From Bathymodiolus brooksi (taxonomy: Eukaryota > Mollusca > Bivalvia > Mytilida > Modiolidae), in contig OY804579.1 in the NCBI GenBank assembly GCA_963680875.1, positions 48,882,536 through 48,946,535 on the forward strand: 64,000 nt of DNA, written 5' to 3'. Under the pieces are notes generated by a model. The model saw nothing but the letters and a program-made list of their open reading frames with translations, was not told where the DNA came from and ran no database searches. Every line of letters starts with the position of its first letter. Within the stretch, counting starts at the first letter, position 1. Both the position numbers and the translations under genes were made by a program. Below are positions 45,966-57,127 of the stretch, piece by piece.

Positions 45966-46109
45966 AACAGATATATCATGTTTGGGAGGGATATTTGCGA
46001 AAAATACCAGTCGAGAGACGAACAATTTCCCGAGCCTAAAGGCGAGGGAAATTTAGTCTCAAGACTGGTATTTTTCGCAAATACCCCTCCCAAACATGAT
46101 ATATCTGTT
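45966..46109. repeat. Hairpin H1 with GC-rich apex
   Basis: 144 bp. Left arm AACAGATATATCATGTTTGG... returns inverted as ...CCAAACATGATATATCTGTT. The arms of about 70 bp have only a few mismatches (near AGTCGAGAGACG / AGTCTCAAGACT). The apex is CCCGAGCCTAAAGGCGAGGG. Confidence 0.92.
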
Positions 46110-46112
46110 TAA

Positions 46113-46587
46113 TTACACCGAATATTATTTAGAACACTGGCTAAATAAATTTTGTTTGTCGTTTTCAGGAATATTCTTTTTTTATTGTTTGTAACTTGGC
46201 AGTTGTTAAATATTATAGGACGCTTTGAACTGTTCCCTTCAGCAGGCACAGTGGTAGTATTTGGCGGTTTGCGGCACGTGAGGGTAATAAAGTGAAATAC
46301 GTTTTCGCAAATACCACGGCAGAGGGAAAAAAAGTTAAATCCTTTACCTCGGAACACTTCCGGGTTTCAAATTTGATTAATCACATTACTTTACATATAA
46401 AGGTAAAGAAGAAATATTCCGAATGAATTTGGCGGTTTGATGCACGCGAGGGTAAAAAAAGTTAAATCCTCGTGCAAATACCCCGGCAGGGGTAAAAATG
46501 AACGAAATTAATCCTAAATCAGAAAATACACGAAAAATAAACCGGGTATTAACCAATCAAAATCCAGGATTCTTATATAAGGTGTAA
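46113..46587. mobile_element. Possible short TTAA-flanked element
   Basis: TTAA at 46109-46112 and at 46588-46591 flank TTACACC...GGTGTAA. Only about seven terminal bases are inverted, so this may be chance. The interior carries GGCGGTTTGCGGCACGTGAGGG (about 46262), echoed by GGCGGTTTGATGCACGCGAGG (46431), and two AGTTAAATCC(T) blocks. Hairpin H1 directly abuts its left flank. Confidence 0.35.
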
Positions 46588-47271
46588 TTAAGTAGTAAAT
46601 GTAATATATGTAATTATATTTTCGAAATTCATGGTAACTGGAACAATACCCAATATTAGAGATTGTGTTATGAAACTAAGGACTCCATGGGACCTATAAT
46701 AGTTCATATGATTACCAATCATATCATACTCACCTATCCGATTATATTTCGTGATGGCCACATAAAGTCTTGAAGTATAAGTATATTATTAGGATCATTT
46801 CTGCACTATATCAGCTAAAATGACAGAACACAGTGTAACCTGTATTAAGCAGCCACTGAAGTAAAATTCAATAGCGGTCTCATAATAAAGGTGATTTTAA
46901 TTCGAAGCTTAGCCTACATGAAGAATGTCCAAATCCAATGCTATGTCATTTCATAAGGGTTAAAACAATTTAACCATTCATTAAAATGTAACACTTCTGT
47001 AGTACAATTTTACCATTTTCTGTTAATTTAATCAGAAATGAAAGGTTATAAACACAGTGTAGTTTCAGAAGAAGCCAATGTCGCAGTCCTGCATTAGAGA
47101 TCAGAACCACTTGAGAAGCACCTTTTTACGACTAATCATAACTTTTGCAATGCAACACAGATGAACAGATAATAATACTCTATATTAGAATATATCTTTT
47201 GATGGGTATTGTTTTGATTCACGCTTAATTTAGAAAAAATTAATCTGACAGTATCTTGATTGTTATTCTAG
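46588..47271. other. Intron DNA, little recognised
   Basis: At 46835-46900, GTGTAACCTGTATTAAGCAG followed by TAAAGGTGAT resembles the end of the small MITE at 55953-56433. Otherwise unassigned. Confidence 0.4.
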
Positions 47272-47445
47272 GAACCACCAGTGAAAGTTTTGTCATAAAT
47301 TCCAATGTACTTCAAGCAAACACATGGTACAAATTAGTCGTTTTAGTGACTGGATATGGACGGGAAGGTTATGGAGAATCCGTCATGGTATTTCGAACCA
47401 ACTTAGCACCATACGATGGCCGCTGTGGAGTAGACCCACCAATAG
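47272..47445 (+). CDS. REJ gene exon 8
   Basis: 174 bp, phase 1 to phase 1, between TGTTATTCTAG and G|GTATTA. Encodes TTSESFVINSNVLQ, then NTWYKLVVLVTGYGREGYGE, SVMVFRTNLAPYDGRCGVDP and PIG. The L-x-x-x-TWYKLVV strand and the NLAPYDGRCGVDPPIG signature are among the best conserved REJ features. Confidence 0.92.
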
Positions 47446-47584
47446 GTATTAACAGATACATCACAAACAATACACAGGAATAATCAATCTCAAGACCATC
47501 TCAAAATAACACATCAACACAACCCGACGAGAACAGAACAGTAAGAACTAGGCTTGGGCAACAGTAACTCAAACAAATAACAAA

Positions 47585-47760
47585 TTGGACATATAAAACT
47601 GGTTTAACACCGCCACTCTGTATTGAAGTACCTGTATCAATCCAGGAAAGTGAGCCCTCATATATTTGTGTGCTAGGGGTATCGATTTTTGCTTCTCTCT
47701 ACGTTTTTTCTCACGCGTTTTGGAACTGTTCCGACATTCATTGTGCTGTTGTTTTTTTAT
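47585..47760 (+). repeat. Repeat F copy
   Basis: AAACTGGTTTAACACCGCCA, TATTGAAGTACCTGTATCAA, CAGGAAAGTGAGCCC, GGGGTATCGATTTTTGC and CATTGTGCTGTTG, matching 63158-63365. Confidence 0.65.
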
Positions 47761-48028
47761 GTTTTTTTTCCATTTTATAACAAAGTTTAGGTCTGTTTAT
47801 TATTTATGATAGAATGAGCTGCTGTATTTTATTTGACATGTACAAAACAAATACACAACGATCATATATTAATATAAGTAAGGAAAGTCAATTTGTTACT
47901 GGTGAAATATAATGTATATTGCGCTATGTGCATTGCTGTTTGGCATCTCGCAAGCATCACAAGTTCTTAAATCTATATTTTTAGGAATAAATTTTCAGAA
48001 TCCGATTTTACATAGAAAAAAAGAGTTT

Positions 48029-48490
48029 GTCGTGGTCGTGATCGTATGGTAGTTGGATTTACAACTACCTGTGCAATCAATGCCTATCACCACTAAAGTT
48101 GTGAGTTCGAACCCCATTCATGGCGAGCTGTACTAAATACAATTGTATGTGATAAAGTTTGTCAGTGACTTGCGGCAGGCCGCTGGTTTTCTCCGGATAC
48201 TCCGGTTACCTCCACCAATAGAACTGACCACCACGATATAACTGAAATATTGTTAAAAGTGGCGTTAAACACCATAAACCATTCTAAATCAAGATAGATT
48301 TTCCTGTTCAAAAGTGGTGTTAAGGACCATACACTTAACCACCAACCATAGAACGAAAAGAAAGCTTTGAGATACCAAAGGAATAATCAGAAGCCTTAAT
48401 TCAAAGACAATGCAATGGCCAAAAAATACAAGCAATGGTCGACAAAGTACTACACAGAAAACTAAAGATTTACCACAAGAACGGATTACA
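48029..48490. repeat. SINE family A (forward) then repeat M (reverse)
   Basis: SINE at 48029-48281: GTCGTGGTCGTGATCGTATG, GTTGTGAGTTCGAACCCC (good B-box), GTTAAACACCATAAACC. M fragment at 48340-48490: GAGATACCAAAGGAATAATC, CAATGGCCAAAAAATAC, ACTACACAGAAAACTAAAG. Confidence 0.75.
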
Positions 48491-49005
48491 GTATGTAGCA
48501 AAAACAAATATCAGACAGAATGCTATTGGCACAAGTAACTTAGCTAAGACGCAACAACCTAATTAATATCTTAATATAACGACGACAGTTTCATTTATGA
48601 CAAGTTTACAAACAATTAGTCATGTAAGTAAATAGATGGCACTGGTGGCACTGTGATGGATAAAAAGGCCGATTGTTAGAGTATCACAGGTAATAAGGTG
48701 TATTTAAAAGGGTCCGAATAGTATGCATTTTAACAAGTCACCAATAACTGCTCCTAAATTGTTACTCATATAGCACCGTTGCAAGCAAGGAATGTGATAT
48801 TCTCCATACACCAGACACCAATGTGCGTCCTATCCTATATGTGCTTGACCCGCCCCCGGACAATAATGGTATGCTTCTTCCGGAAGGACTGTGCCTTAAG
48901 GCAGATAAATTAGGTTTTTTTTCTGTACACTGGATCGCATCTTGCAATTTCGAGATATCAGCATATTATTTATCAAAAATGATAAGGGTGTTCTTATATC
49001 CACAG

Positions 49006-49185
49006 GGAATGCTTCTACAACTGACTTCAACATAAAGTGCTATGATTGGAAAGACGAAGGACCAGAAGACGAAAGGGATGTTATAGAAGATAGGAAAGCC
49101 CAAAATCCTTTAAAATACGAGTTTTTAACCATGGAATATATATCAGAAGAGAATTCAGAGAAATTGACATCCTTTCAATTTGGAG
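49006..49185 (+). CDS. REJ gene exon 9
   Basis: 180 bp, phase 1 to phase 1, between CTTATATCCACAG and G|GTACAG. Encodes GNASTTDFNIKCYDWKDE ... QNPLKYEFLTMEYISEEN ... TSFQFGG. The G-x-A-x-x-T-x-F-x-I-x-C-x-x-W-x-D motif followed by P-L-x-Y-E-F is the central REJ signature. Bases 48500-49005 upstream hold no other recognised coding segment. Confidence 0.92.
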
Positions 49186-49344
49186 GTACAGTATGATACA
49201 TATAAAACAGCAGTGTGTATTTCATTGTCCCTTTGCTGGCAACGGAATAGGGCTGGTAAACTTACTCAGTATTCTATGACAAATTACTAAGTCCTACATG
49301 ATATTTGCAATGATTGAAATTGCATGGTAAACAATATTATGCAA

Positions 49345-49460
49345 AAACAAGTTTAAACAGTGATAGTCAACAATTCCATCAATATATAAAAAAAAATTAA
49401 TCGAACGAGAACCCTTCACCTGAACTCATTGAACATACAAGATGACGACCTATGACGTTT
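49345..49460 (+). repeat. Repeat G copy
   Basis: AACAGTGATAGTCAACAATTCC, ACCTGAACTCATTGAACATA and GGCTTGGGACAGAC match copies near 6.6 and 42.3 kb. Confidence 0.65.
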
Positions 49461-49504
49461 GTAATCCAGTTCGTGGCTTGGGACAGACAAAAAATATGAC
49501 TGGG

Positions 49505-51105
49505 TGCAGGTGTCGTATAGTAAACCTTCCGCATAGCAAACCTTCCCCCGGAATGTTTACTATATAGTAAACCTTGCTCCCGGATACTTTACTATATAGT
49601 AAATATTCCCCCGGGGGAAAATTTACTATGTAGCAAACATTCCCTCATCCATAACAGATCATCCCCCCGGATATTTTGCTATATAGTAAACCTTGCTCCC
49701 GGATACTTTACTATATAGTAAATATTCTACCGGGGGGAAATTTACTATGTACCGTATTTTACGGACGATAGGTCGATATTTTTTTTCCTCAACACGCTGG
49801 CTTCGACCTATCGTCCACATCGACCTATACAAGGATGAAGTTAAAAAACAAGGGGTGCAATTCCGGGGAAAAAATTTTCAACATCCGAAAAAAATAAATA
49901 ATATTCAATGATTGAAGTGTTAGCGAAAATCAGTTCAATATTGAATTGTATAATAAAATATATACTATAAAAAATGTATGTTGTTGAAAAAAAATCACAG
50001 GGTAGATCGTTTTACAATATAAAATTATTGTCACAAAATATCTAAATATAGCTATATAGGTTTTCCATCTACCACGAGCATGCGCACAGGGTTTTAGTAA
50101 AAAATGGCGGTTGCATTACATCTCACAATAATTTGAATACACGTGGAGAACAAGCTTTTTATACTAAATATACTGGAAAATAATTATCGATTTCGTTAAA
50201 CTAGAATGTTCTACACTTGAATTGGTCAATTAGGAACAAATAAAATAATCACCATGAGATAATCAACACAGGTGAACATCAGTCGGCACTTAATTATCCT
50301 GATCAGCTGATAGAAAATTTACTGGACCGAGACGATCACATAATTTGTGTACTACTAATTAAACACAGTTTAAAGGTATGTCAATAAAACTGCACAAGGT
50401 GATACATTGTTTTGACAGCTTGATTATTTTATTGTATGAACATCCGTTTACCATCTATTGTGACACCCACAGATGGCCTGATTTGAATGTCATCGATGTC
50501 TGGCTTTACAAACCAGACTCCCCATAAAAAACAAGTTTAAAAACAAAATTTTATTTTATTTAATTTTCATAATTATTTCGTTTATGACACATTAGAGTAG
50601 TATTCTTGAGTTAATACTTACATATACTTACCGAAGAACATCGTTATAGGACAAATGTTTACCGATGTAAAAAAAAAAAAACACAGAAGGTTTGATGTGA
50701 CAATACTTACCCAAGTTGTCATCGGCATCCTCGACCTATGGAATGCTTCGACCTATCTTAGTATTTACCCAAAAATTTAGCCGAAAAGCAGCAATTCGAC
50801 CTATCGACCTATAGTCCGTTAATTACGGTAGCAAACATTCCCCTATCTATAGCCGATCATCCCCTGGATGTTCCCCCTTAATCTGGATAATTACTATTGA
50901 TTCGGAATTTAGCACCTTAATCGTGTTAATTTTAATTGTTGTATACCATTAATTATATCCGGTTATGATTAAAAGTTAAAAAAAAATATGTACGGAGCCA
51001 TTTTGCAGTATTTGAGTAGGTAGGAAGGTTTACTATGCGGAAGGCTTACTATATAGTAAATTTTCCGGGGTGGTATTATACTATGTTTACTCTATCACAC
51101 CGACA
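49505..51105. mobile_element. Element with ACTATATAGTAAA repeats, interrupted by a second transposon
   Basis: Inverted ends: GGTGTCGTATAGTAAAC and CCTTCCGCATAGCAAACC on the left, against (read inward) GGTGTGATAGAGTAAAC and CCTTCCGCATAGTAAACC on the right. The left part contains two tandem units of about 120 bp, each with ACTATATAGTAAACCTTGC, CCCGGATACTTTACTATATA and ACTATGTAGCAAACATTCCC-type blocks. In the second unit the last block is split by the element at 49752-50828. Removing that insertion leaves about 520 bp. No coding capacity. Confidence 0.7.
49752..50828. mobile_element. TA-inserted nonautonomous transposon (pogo/Tigger-like ends?)
   Basis: 1077 bp flanked by TA. Left end CCGTATTTTACGGACGATAG, right end (read inward) CCGTAATTAACGGACTATAG, then GTCGAT on both. 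The insertion splits TTTACTATG-TA-GCAAACATTCCC, and an unoccupied version of this site exists at 49621-49650 in the neighbouring tandem unit, which fixes the borders. Such TIRs remind me of pogo/Tigger-related MITEs of other animals; this is from memory. No transposase frame. Confidence 0.88.
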
Positions 51106-51269
51106 AACCCATATTGATGAGTTAGAATCATACAAATAAACTGTTAGTAAACTCAAGTCTCAGTTAATAACCTCGAAAATAAATAAATAAGGACATTCAT
51201 TACAAGAAACTACATAATTTAAGAGAATTACATCATAAACAGAAAGAGGATACCTATATAAAAAAAATC

Positions 51270-51345
51270 AGAAGCCGTTTAAATCGAAGAAGGGCAGACA
51301 ATGCAATGACCAAAAGCCAGGGGGGGGGGGGGGGGGGGGCAATTG
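51270..51345 (-). repeat. Repeat M fragment ending in a run of 20 G
   Basis: AATCAGAAGCCGTTTAAATC, GGGCAGACAATGCAATGACC and AAAAGCC then G x 20 at 51320-51339. The M copy is cut at the G-run. Confidence 0.7.
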
Positions 51346-52791
51346 TTCGATTTGTTGATTAGCTTAAACATATTTTATTTGCCAATTAAAAAGACAAAAT
51401 GGATTAGACACAAATTAAACAAATTTATGAAGTCTTCTCCAAATTACAATTTGTTACATTAAAGAAGTATATAAAAGGCATGCATTACTATATGTAGCAT
51501 TAATAACGAATCAATGATGATATTCACAAACAAAATGGAAAAAATCTAAATTAAGATGGATTCATATGATGTGCATGTTCACCCAATTCAATTCCAGTTA
51601 TACGATACAGAATCTTTTTGAACATTTAATATAATCAAAAACATATTTAAATATATGTTGATAGTATTATTAGGTGTTGTTCAATTCCATAAAATATGAA
51701 AAAAGGTCAGATTCGTTATTGGTGATTCTGTCAAGATGAGAGGTCGGTGTTCGTTTTGTTGATATTGATGGCATTGATGACCATCACTGTTTAAACTGTC
51801 TTTTTTAATTTATGTACTTCTTAGAACAAAATATATGCTTTGATATTTATTCATATGTTTGCAAATAATAATCATTTCATATTCTCAATATGTATGTGGT
51901 TTTTTTGTAGTCACAGTAAGAGTACTTTTAAATCTGTCTTATCATATGTTTAATCTAGACCTGGGAATACCATTAGGGAAACCAAATTTATGAATGTTTA
52001 ATAACGGGATCTAGGTCTGTTTTTTTTATACAATTAATGTGAACTGCACTGATGAATGTATTCAAAATTCCTAACATTACATATAGGCCTATATATTTAA
52101 TCTGTCGGAAATTACGGAAAATCAATATTTCTGATCTCCATGGAAAATATTAAGAATAAATAATGATCTTAAATAGTTGTCACATGATTCCTGAAAGTTC
52201 AAAAACTATGTGTCTAATGCCAACCAGTGTACGGTTTATTATTTGTACCAGCACTAAATATGAAAACTAAAACGTTTTTCCCTTTTTTTCTCTTTTTAAT
52301 CAACCTTTTTTTTTGTCAATTTCGCATTCAGTGCAAATATTGTTTTTATGTACAATCAATGTTATATATACGTTGTTTATCCCACAATGTCAAAATGCTT
52401 AAAACAACTTCCAAATTTTACTGAAATGGGCAGAAACAAACGTTGTTTCAAATGTTTTAAAGGTTGTCTTCTTTACAGTCACACGATTTGAACTTTCATC
52501 ACGTTTACTCTGCATGAACATGCATGTATAAGGAAACTATTTGCGTATATTCTACATGAATAAACAAAAAATAGTGATAAACACGCCCACCAAAAATAAC
52601 AATATGTTGTCAATCAAAAACTCAAGCATTTTGATGATGTTACCTGTAGTTTCAGAGAAATGTTGTAAGAATTAGAGTGACTTTATACACTAATCAGATT
52701 TATCCCTTTCTAAAACAAGATACTTGTAAATTCATTCGTTCGGTCCAATCCACTTTGTATTCTTTATTTAACGATACTACTTACATTACAG
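51346..52791. other. Intron 9, right part, mostly unassigned
   Basis: 51360-51440 resembles 31615-31690 (AACATATTTTATT, TTAGACACAA, TATGAAGTCTTCTC), so it is a dispersed sequence that at 31.7 kb is interrupted by the 3.4 kb transposon. A reversed repeat G lies at 51735-51805 (GATGACCATCACTGTTTAAAC). Nothing else is recognised. Confidence 0.45.
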
Positions 52792-52916
52792 GAGAAGCGA
52801 CTGCTACAGAAATTAACTTACCGGTTGGGGATCCAGAAAATAATTATACCATTTATCTGAGAGTCTTTATATCTGATGTGTATGGTGATTATAACGTTTC
52901 TAATTTAAGAGTCATT
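52792..52916 (+). CDS. REJ gene exon 10
   Basis: 125 bp, phase 1 to phase 0, between CTTACATTACAG and GTAAGT. Encodes EATATEINLPVGDPENNYTI and YLRVFISDVYGDYNVSNLRVI: the L-P-x-G strand and the V-x-I-S-D-x-Y-G-D-Y motif close the core of a REJ module. The donor is a consensus one. Confidence 0.9.
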
Positions 52917-53019
52917 GTAAGTAATTTATTTAATTCAGCTAGATATCAAAATAATATGTTACCTTAAAGAATATGGTTTTTGGGTGTAATAGTTATTATC
53001 AATAATTGGATAATAATTA

Positions 53020-53185
53020 AAATAATAAAAAGGTTGATTTACTGCACATGACGCGTTTCTGGAATAACCTTCATCGGGTACGCTCATAATCAAAAGATTG
53101 GAAAGTCAAATAATTTAATCATCTTTGGGAACAAGGAGACCAAATGGGCATACACAAGATAGCCAAAATCGATACCTGTTAATTA
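53020..53185 (-). repeat. Repeat D, reverse
   Basis: GCACATGACGCGTTTCTGG, CCTTCATCGGGTACGCTCAT, AGATTGGAAAGTCAAATAAT, GGGAACAAGGAGACCAAATG and ACAAGATAGCCAAAATCGAT. A SINE tail (GACATTAAACAACAATCAATC) follows at about 53340. Confidence 0.75.
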
Positions 53186-53413
53186 AACCGTAGAGCTTTT
53201 ACCAGTGTGGGGTACAACCCTTCTGAAAGGCCAATGAAAACATCCATCCACATACCCCTTCCAGTGCTATCTTCACCGAAATGGTTTATTGTCTAATAAG
53301 TTGTGTTTGTCATGATACAAAACTAAAAAGTATCCACTTGACATTAAACAACAATCAATCAATTAATACAAACTTACATTTACAGACACATTTAGAGGAC
53401 ATACACATTATTA

Positions 53414-53562
53414 GTTATACAGTCAGTTACAAGGGGGATACGGGAATATATGGAGTGCCTGAACAAATTTTGTATCGGGCGAGGCATAAGCCGAGTCCCG
53501 ATACAAAATTTTTTCAGGCACTCCATATATTCCTGTATCCCCCCTGTAACTGACTGTATAAC
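53414..53562. repeat. Hairpin H2 with GC-rich apex
   Basis: 149 bp. GTTATACAGTCAGTTACAAG at the left and its inverse CTGTAACTGACTGTATAAC at the right; arms of about 70 bp with about four mismatches. Apex CGGGCGAGGCATAAGCCGAG. Confidence 0.92.
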
Positions 53563-53859
53563 AAATTTTTTCCCGGCGATGAAATTTCCAAGCATACATT
53601 CTCTAACCCTCTGTAAATGACTAACACATTTATCTGTGACTGTTGGTGGCCTTGAACTGGTTTTTTATTTTTTTATTTTTAGTGGATGGAAAAAATAAAA
53701 CCAATAATATAGTTTAAAACAACTTGTTAATATTGAACTTGATAACAATAATGTTGGCAGAGTCAGTTCACTTTGAAACATTAATGTTAATTGTCACGTT
53801 TCCAATCCTACAAGAATTGAACATCCCGGAAGTGCTGGATAACGTTTTTGTATGTGATA

Positions 53860-54475
53860 AAGTCTGTGTTTGCGACTGTGAAGGAGAATTATCATGAATG
53901 TCAGAAAAGTTGCTGTGTTAGGACATTTTTATGCAAAATATTCTCTAAATCAGTATATAGTTCTAAATTGCGTTCTCTAAATTTTGTCATAATTCTGAAA
54001 CACCAATTTTTTCTTTTTATTAGCAGCATTTCTAAAAGCCCATCAGAATACTTTGTAATTCACTCTGTCCGTAGACATAACATTACATCTAGCCCAGTGT
54101 CTAAAAACACAACTCCATTGCTTAACACACAGAGGTTTCCAACCCATATCCCCATTAATGGCGTCATTAGGAGAATATTTACCAAGACCCATAAAAACCG
54201 GATAGCTCTGTGCTGCACAGCATTTATGCATGAAAAATCTCGGCTGCCCCAGATGGCTGCACCATAGCTTATTACTGACTAGACCAGGCTATCATAAAGT
54301 TTTGTGTATGTATCAAAGTGGAAACCTCCGTGTGCTTTGCTCTTTGCAATCAGTAAACTCAATGCTCGACCTGCTGACTTTGCTACAGCTTTCGCCATCT
54401 CATTGTAATCTAGAAATTCAGTTAATAATAAACCAAGATATTGATATTTTGATACAACACCTAAATAGTTGTTAT
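53860..54475 (-). mobile_element. Degenerate LINE fragment (C-terminal half of RT)
   Basis: On the minus strand, 54475-53860 reads YLGLLLTEFLDYNEMAKAVA, KSAGRALSLLIAKSK, an SVISYGAAIWGS box, FMGLGKYSPNDAINGDMGW and HWARCNVM, with stops and shifts between. This is the post-catalytic part of a non-LTR reverse transcriptase protein. It differs from the other LINE families in this window. Confidence 0.75.
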
Positions 54476-54499
54476 ATCTATAATTGCCTTAGTGCTGCA

Positions 54500-54600
54500 C
54501 AGTAGTATTTGAGAGGGTGAGCATATATTAACCCCGATAAATCATTATCAATTGAGGAAAAGGGGTTACAATATCTCCATCACCCTCTCAAATATATGTT
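54500..54600. repeat. Short imperfect hairpin
   Basis: TATTTGAGAGGGTGA near 54507 returns as TCACCCTCTCAAATA near 54580, and AACCCC pairs with GGGGTT inside. The centre does not pair. Confidence 0.7.
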
Positions 54601-54991
54601 ATTTATTCTTACATATTGTATATTCCCTTCTGCTATTTTGTCAGTGCAAAATACTTTGTTACCCTTCCGTTTTGTTTTTTTAAATTTCATTTTGATTCTG
54701 TAAACTGTTGGAGTGTAATAATAATTTAAAAAATGGACAGTAAAAATGCCCACCCGTCTGATGTTGTCTGGTAATTTTTAACAACGATCTATTTCATGAC
54801 AAATTTAAGATTACAACGTGTTTTCATACTTTCTCCCATTATTACGGCGTTTTAACCCTGTAGAACCAGTGGTGGAAAAATCTGTAATCCTCTAGAAGAT
54901 TAAAATGTCTCGTGCCTTCCCCGCATGTTGTCAAATCGGTAATTGAATCGGATTTTGAAATAAAGTTCGTGTTAAATAATGAGAGAAACAA

Positions 54992-55146
54992 ATTCTCCTT
55001 CAGTTGCCCATGTGGGTTACGATATTTCTCCACTCTCGAGAGTTAAATTAAAAATTGTAACCACTCGCCTGACGGCTTGTGGTTAAAATTTTAAATTTAA
55101 CTCTCTTGAGTGGAGAAATATCGTAACCCACGGACTGAAGGAGAAT
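54992..55146. repeat. Hairpin H3 with GC-rich apex
   Basis: 155 bp. ATTCTCCTTCAGT...GGGTTACGATATTTCTCCA on the left returns as TGGAGAAATATCGTAACCC...ACTGAAGGAGAAT on the right. The apex region is CCACTCGCCTGACGGCTTGT. Mismatches are mostly in the AT-rich inner arm. Confidence 0.9.
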
Positions 55147-55377
55147 CTATATATAACCAATAGACGCTCACGACAGGGTGACGGACAAGCAAAATGTCAC
55201 CCGCTCTAGAGGGTGGCAGACTAAAATGTTACCTTCTTGTAAACCAATGAACATTCAAAATTGCAATGCAAATTTCCGTAAAATATAATAATATAGTATA
55301 TGTTTTTTGCATGATCAATGATTACATATATTTCATTTTGTTTTATTTAGATTTGTATTTCTATTGGGAAGGGGGGA

Positions 55378-55625
55378 TTCGTGGTCGTGATCATAAGATA
55401 GTTGGAGTTACTACTACCTATGCAATCAGTCCCTATTACCACCGAAGTTTTGAGTTTTAATCCCACACATGGCGAGGTGTACTTGATACATTATGTGATA
55501 AAGTTTGTCAGTGATTTGTGGCAGATTGGTGGTTTTCTTTGGGTAATCCGGTTTCTTCCACCAATAATTGACCAGCACGATATTACTGAAATATTGTTGT
55601 AAGTGGCGTTAGACATCATAACCCA
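55378..55625 (+). repeat. SINE family A, forward
   Basis: GTGGTCGTGATCATAAGATA, then GTTTTGAGTTTTAATCCCAC (decayed B-box), TTTGTCAGTGATTTGTGG and GTTAGACATCATAACCC. Confidence 0.75.
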
Positions 55626-55952
55626 GCACATCTTTCAATAGGCGGTTTTTTCTATCTGCTTAAATAATTGTTCCAACAAGTTTTTTCGTCAACAGGATGG
55701 TGTTGAATATTCACAGTATAAAATCGTTGCACGACATTTGAGCGCATTGGTCCTACATCTGAGTGCAAAAAATCCTATTGAATGCCTGCATCATGTTGTG
55801 CTCTATATGTACATTAGTTACAACTATATGTCTCCTATTCTTAGCATGATTAACCAGGATAGCTAAATATTTTTAATTTAATCACCATCATGTGGGTAAA
55901 TTTATTCCTTCAAATAACGTAATTCACTGGTAGCAGAAGGAACATCTATATA

Positions 55953-56433
55953 CAGTCAAACCTGTATTAAGAAGTCACTTTTGAAACAAAGAAAAATGTG
56001 GCCTTATAAGACAGGTGACATTTGAAAAATAAAAAAAAATTCATATGAAATTTTCTATTACAGGACAAAAAAAAATACCATTTAATATTAATACGCTTCC
56101 GAAAGGAGCGTTAATGGTAGAAGTATGAATAGGTACTATGGCACTTCAAAATCTTCCAACAATATGGCTGCCAAACCGGAGATAAATTAAAAGAAAAACC
56201 AAGTGACCTAAATCGGAACTCTAGTCGATTTGTTTCAAATAAAATTGAAACAATGTTCGGTAGCGGATACGAAAACTGTCCGGAGTTTGGAGTTTTAGGT
56301 GGCGTTATTTTTAAGCTTGATATTTTGTAAACAGGAAGAAAAATTACTGTTCTTCGGGAGCATTTCAGGTTGCACCTGCCTCATATTATAAGTGACCCCA
56401 TAAAAGAGGGAGCTACGTGGACAGGCTTGACTG
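55953..56433. mobile_element. Small TA-flanked MITE, 481 bp
   Basis: Starts CAGTCAAACCTGT and ends ACAGGCTTGACTG with TA on both sides (55951-55952, 56434-56435). Next to the ends lie the related blocks TAAGAAGTCAC and GTGACCCCATAAAAGAGG. No coding frame. Terminal motif and TA target suggest a Tc1/mariner-type nonautonomous element. Confidence 0.75.
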
Positions 56434-56477
56434 TATATGTATATTAATCATCAATCAAATCTATTTCAATGTTTCAG

Positions 56478-56648
56478 TCAATACCACCTGCAGAATACAT
56501 ACCGAAAGATTCCAATGATGTTGGTGCATCAGTTAAACTCTTTGATCACTATAATGAAACGTTTGCGGAAGTAAATAAGGGAGGTAATACCATGGCACTT
56601 ATGAGATTAATGGATTCCACTGCGAGTATCTACAAGGATATTGCTTTG
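56478..56648 (+). CDS. REJ gene exon 11
   Basis: 171 bp, phase 0 to phase 0, between CAATGTTTCAG and GTGAAT. Encodes SIPPAEYIPKDSNDVG, FDHYNETFAEVNKGGNTMAL and LMDSTASIYKDIAL. No named domain. The position matches the helical stretch (N-repeats, variable length) that follows REJ and precedes the GAIN domain in polycystin-1 relatives. Confidence 0.8.
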
Positions 56649-57127
56649 GTGAATATATATTTTTTTTACTTTTGTTTGAAATGCAGATATATCATTCCAT
56701 AATATCCGCTCATGGCGAGGTGTACTCGATATATATAACATTTTGTCATACTGCAATAGAAAATCTAAGTGATCCGATTGGTTATTTACTCGATTTTACT
56801 AATCCATGTTATACGGCTTTAGCCGGTAATATGAAAGCACGTGCCAAGAAAGATAACTCATTTTGAAATCATACGTAATCAAGATGGCGACCCCAGATTC
56901 GCCTGTCACTCTGACGCCGATATTGAGGCAATTCTAAATCATTTGTTATTTTTCTGTTAAAATTGTTAAGTTGTTTATTAAATATGTTGAAGAATTAATT
57001 TCTTCTTTAAAGCAAAGTCATATCTGGGGTTATATGCTCATGAGACAATACATGTATAGTAGTCATGTTCTTCAATTAGGCTTTACACAGGTAATATGGA
57101 CCCATGGTATTGCAGTATGACAAATTC

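Noticed and set aside
48762..48947. Minus-strand frame of 61 codons, and its + strand counterpart at 48823
   Set aside because: No homology, no splice signals, and it does not fit the phase of the flanking REJ exons; probably an unclassified repeat fragment.
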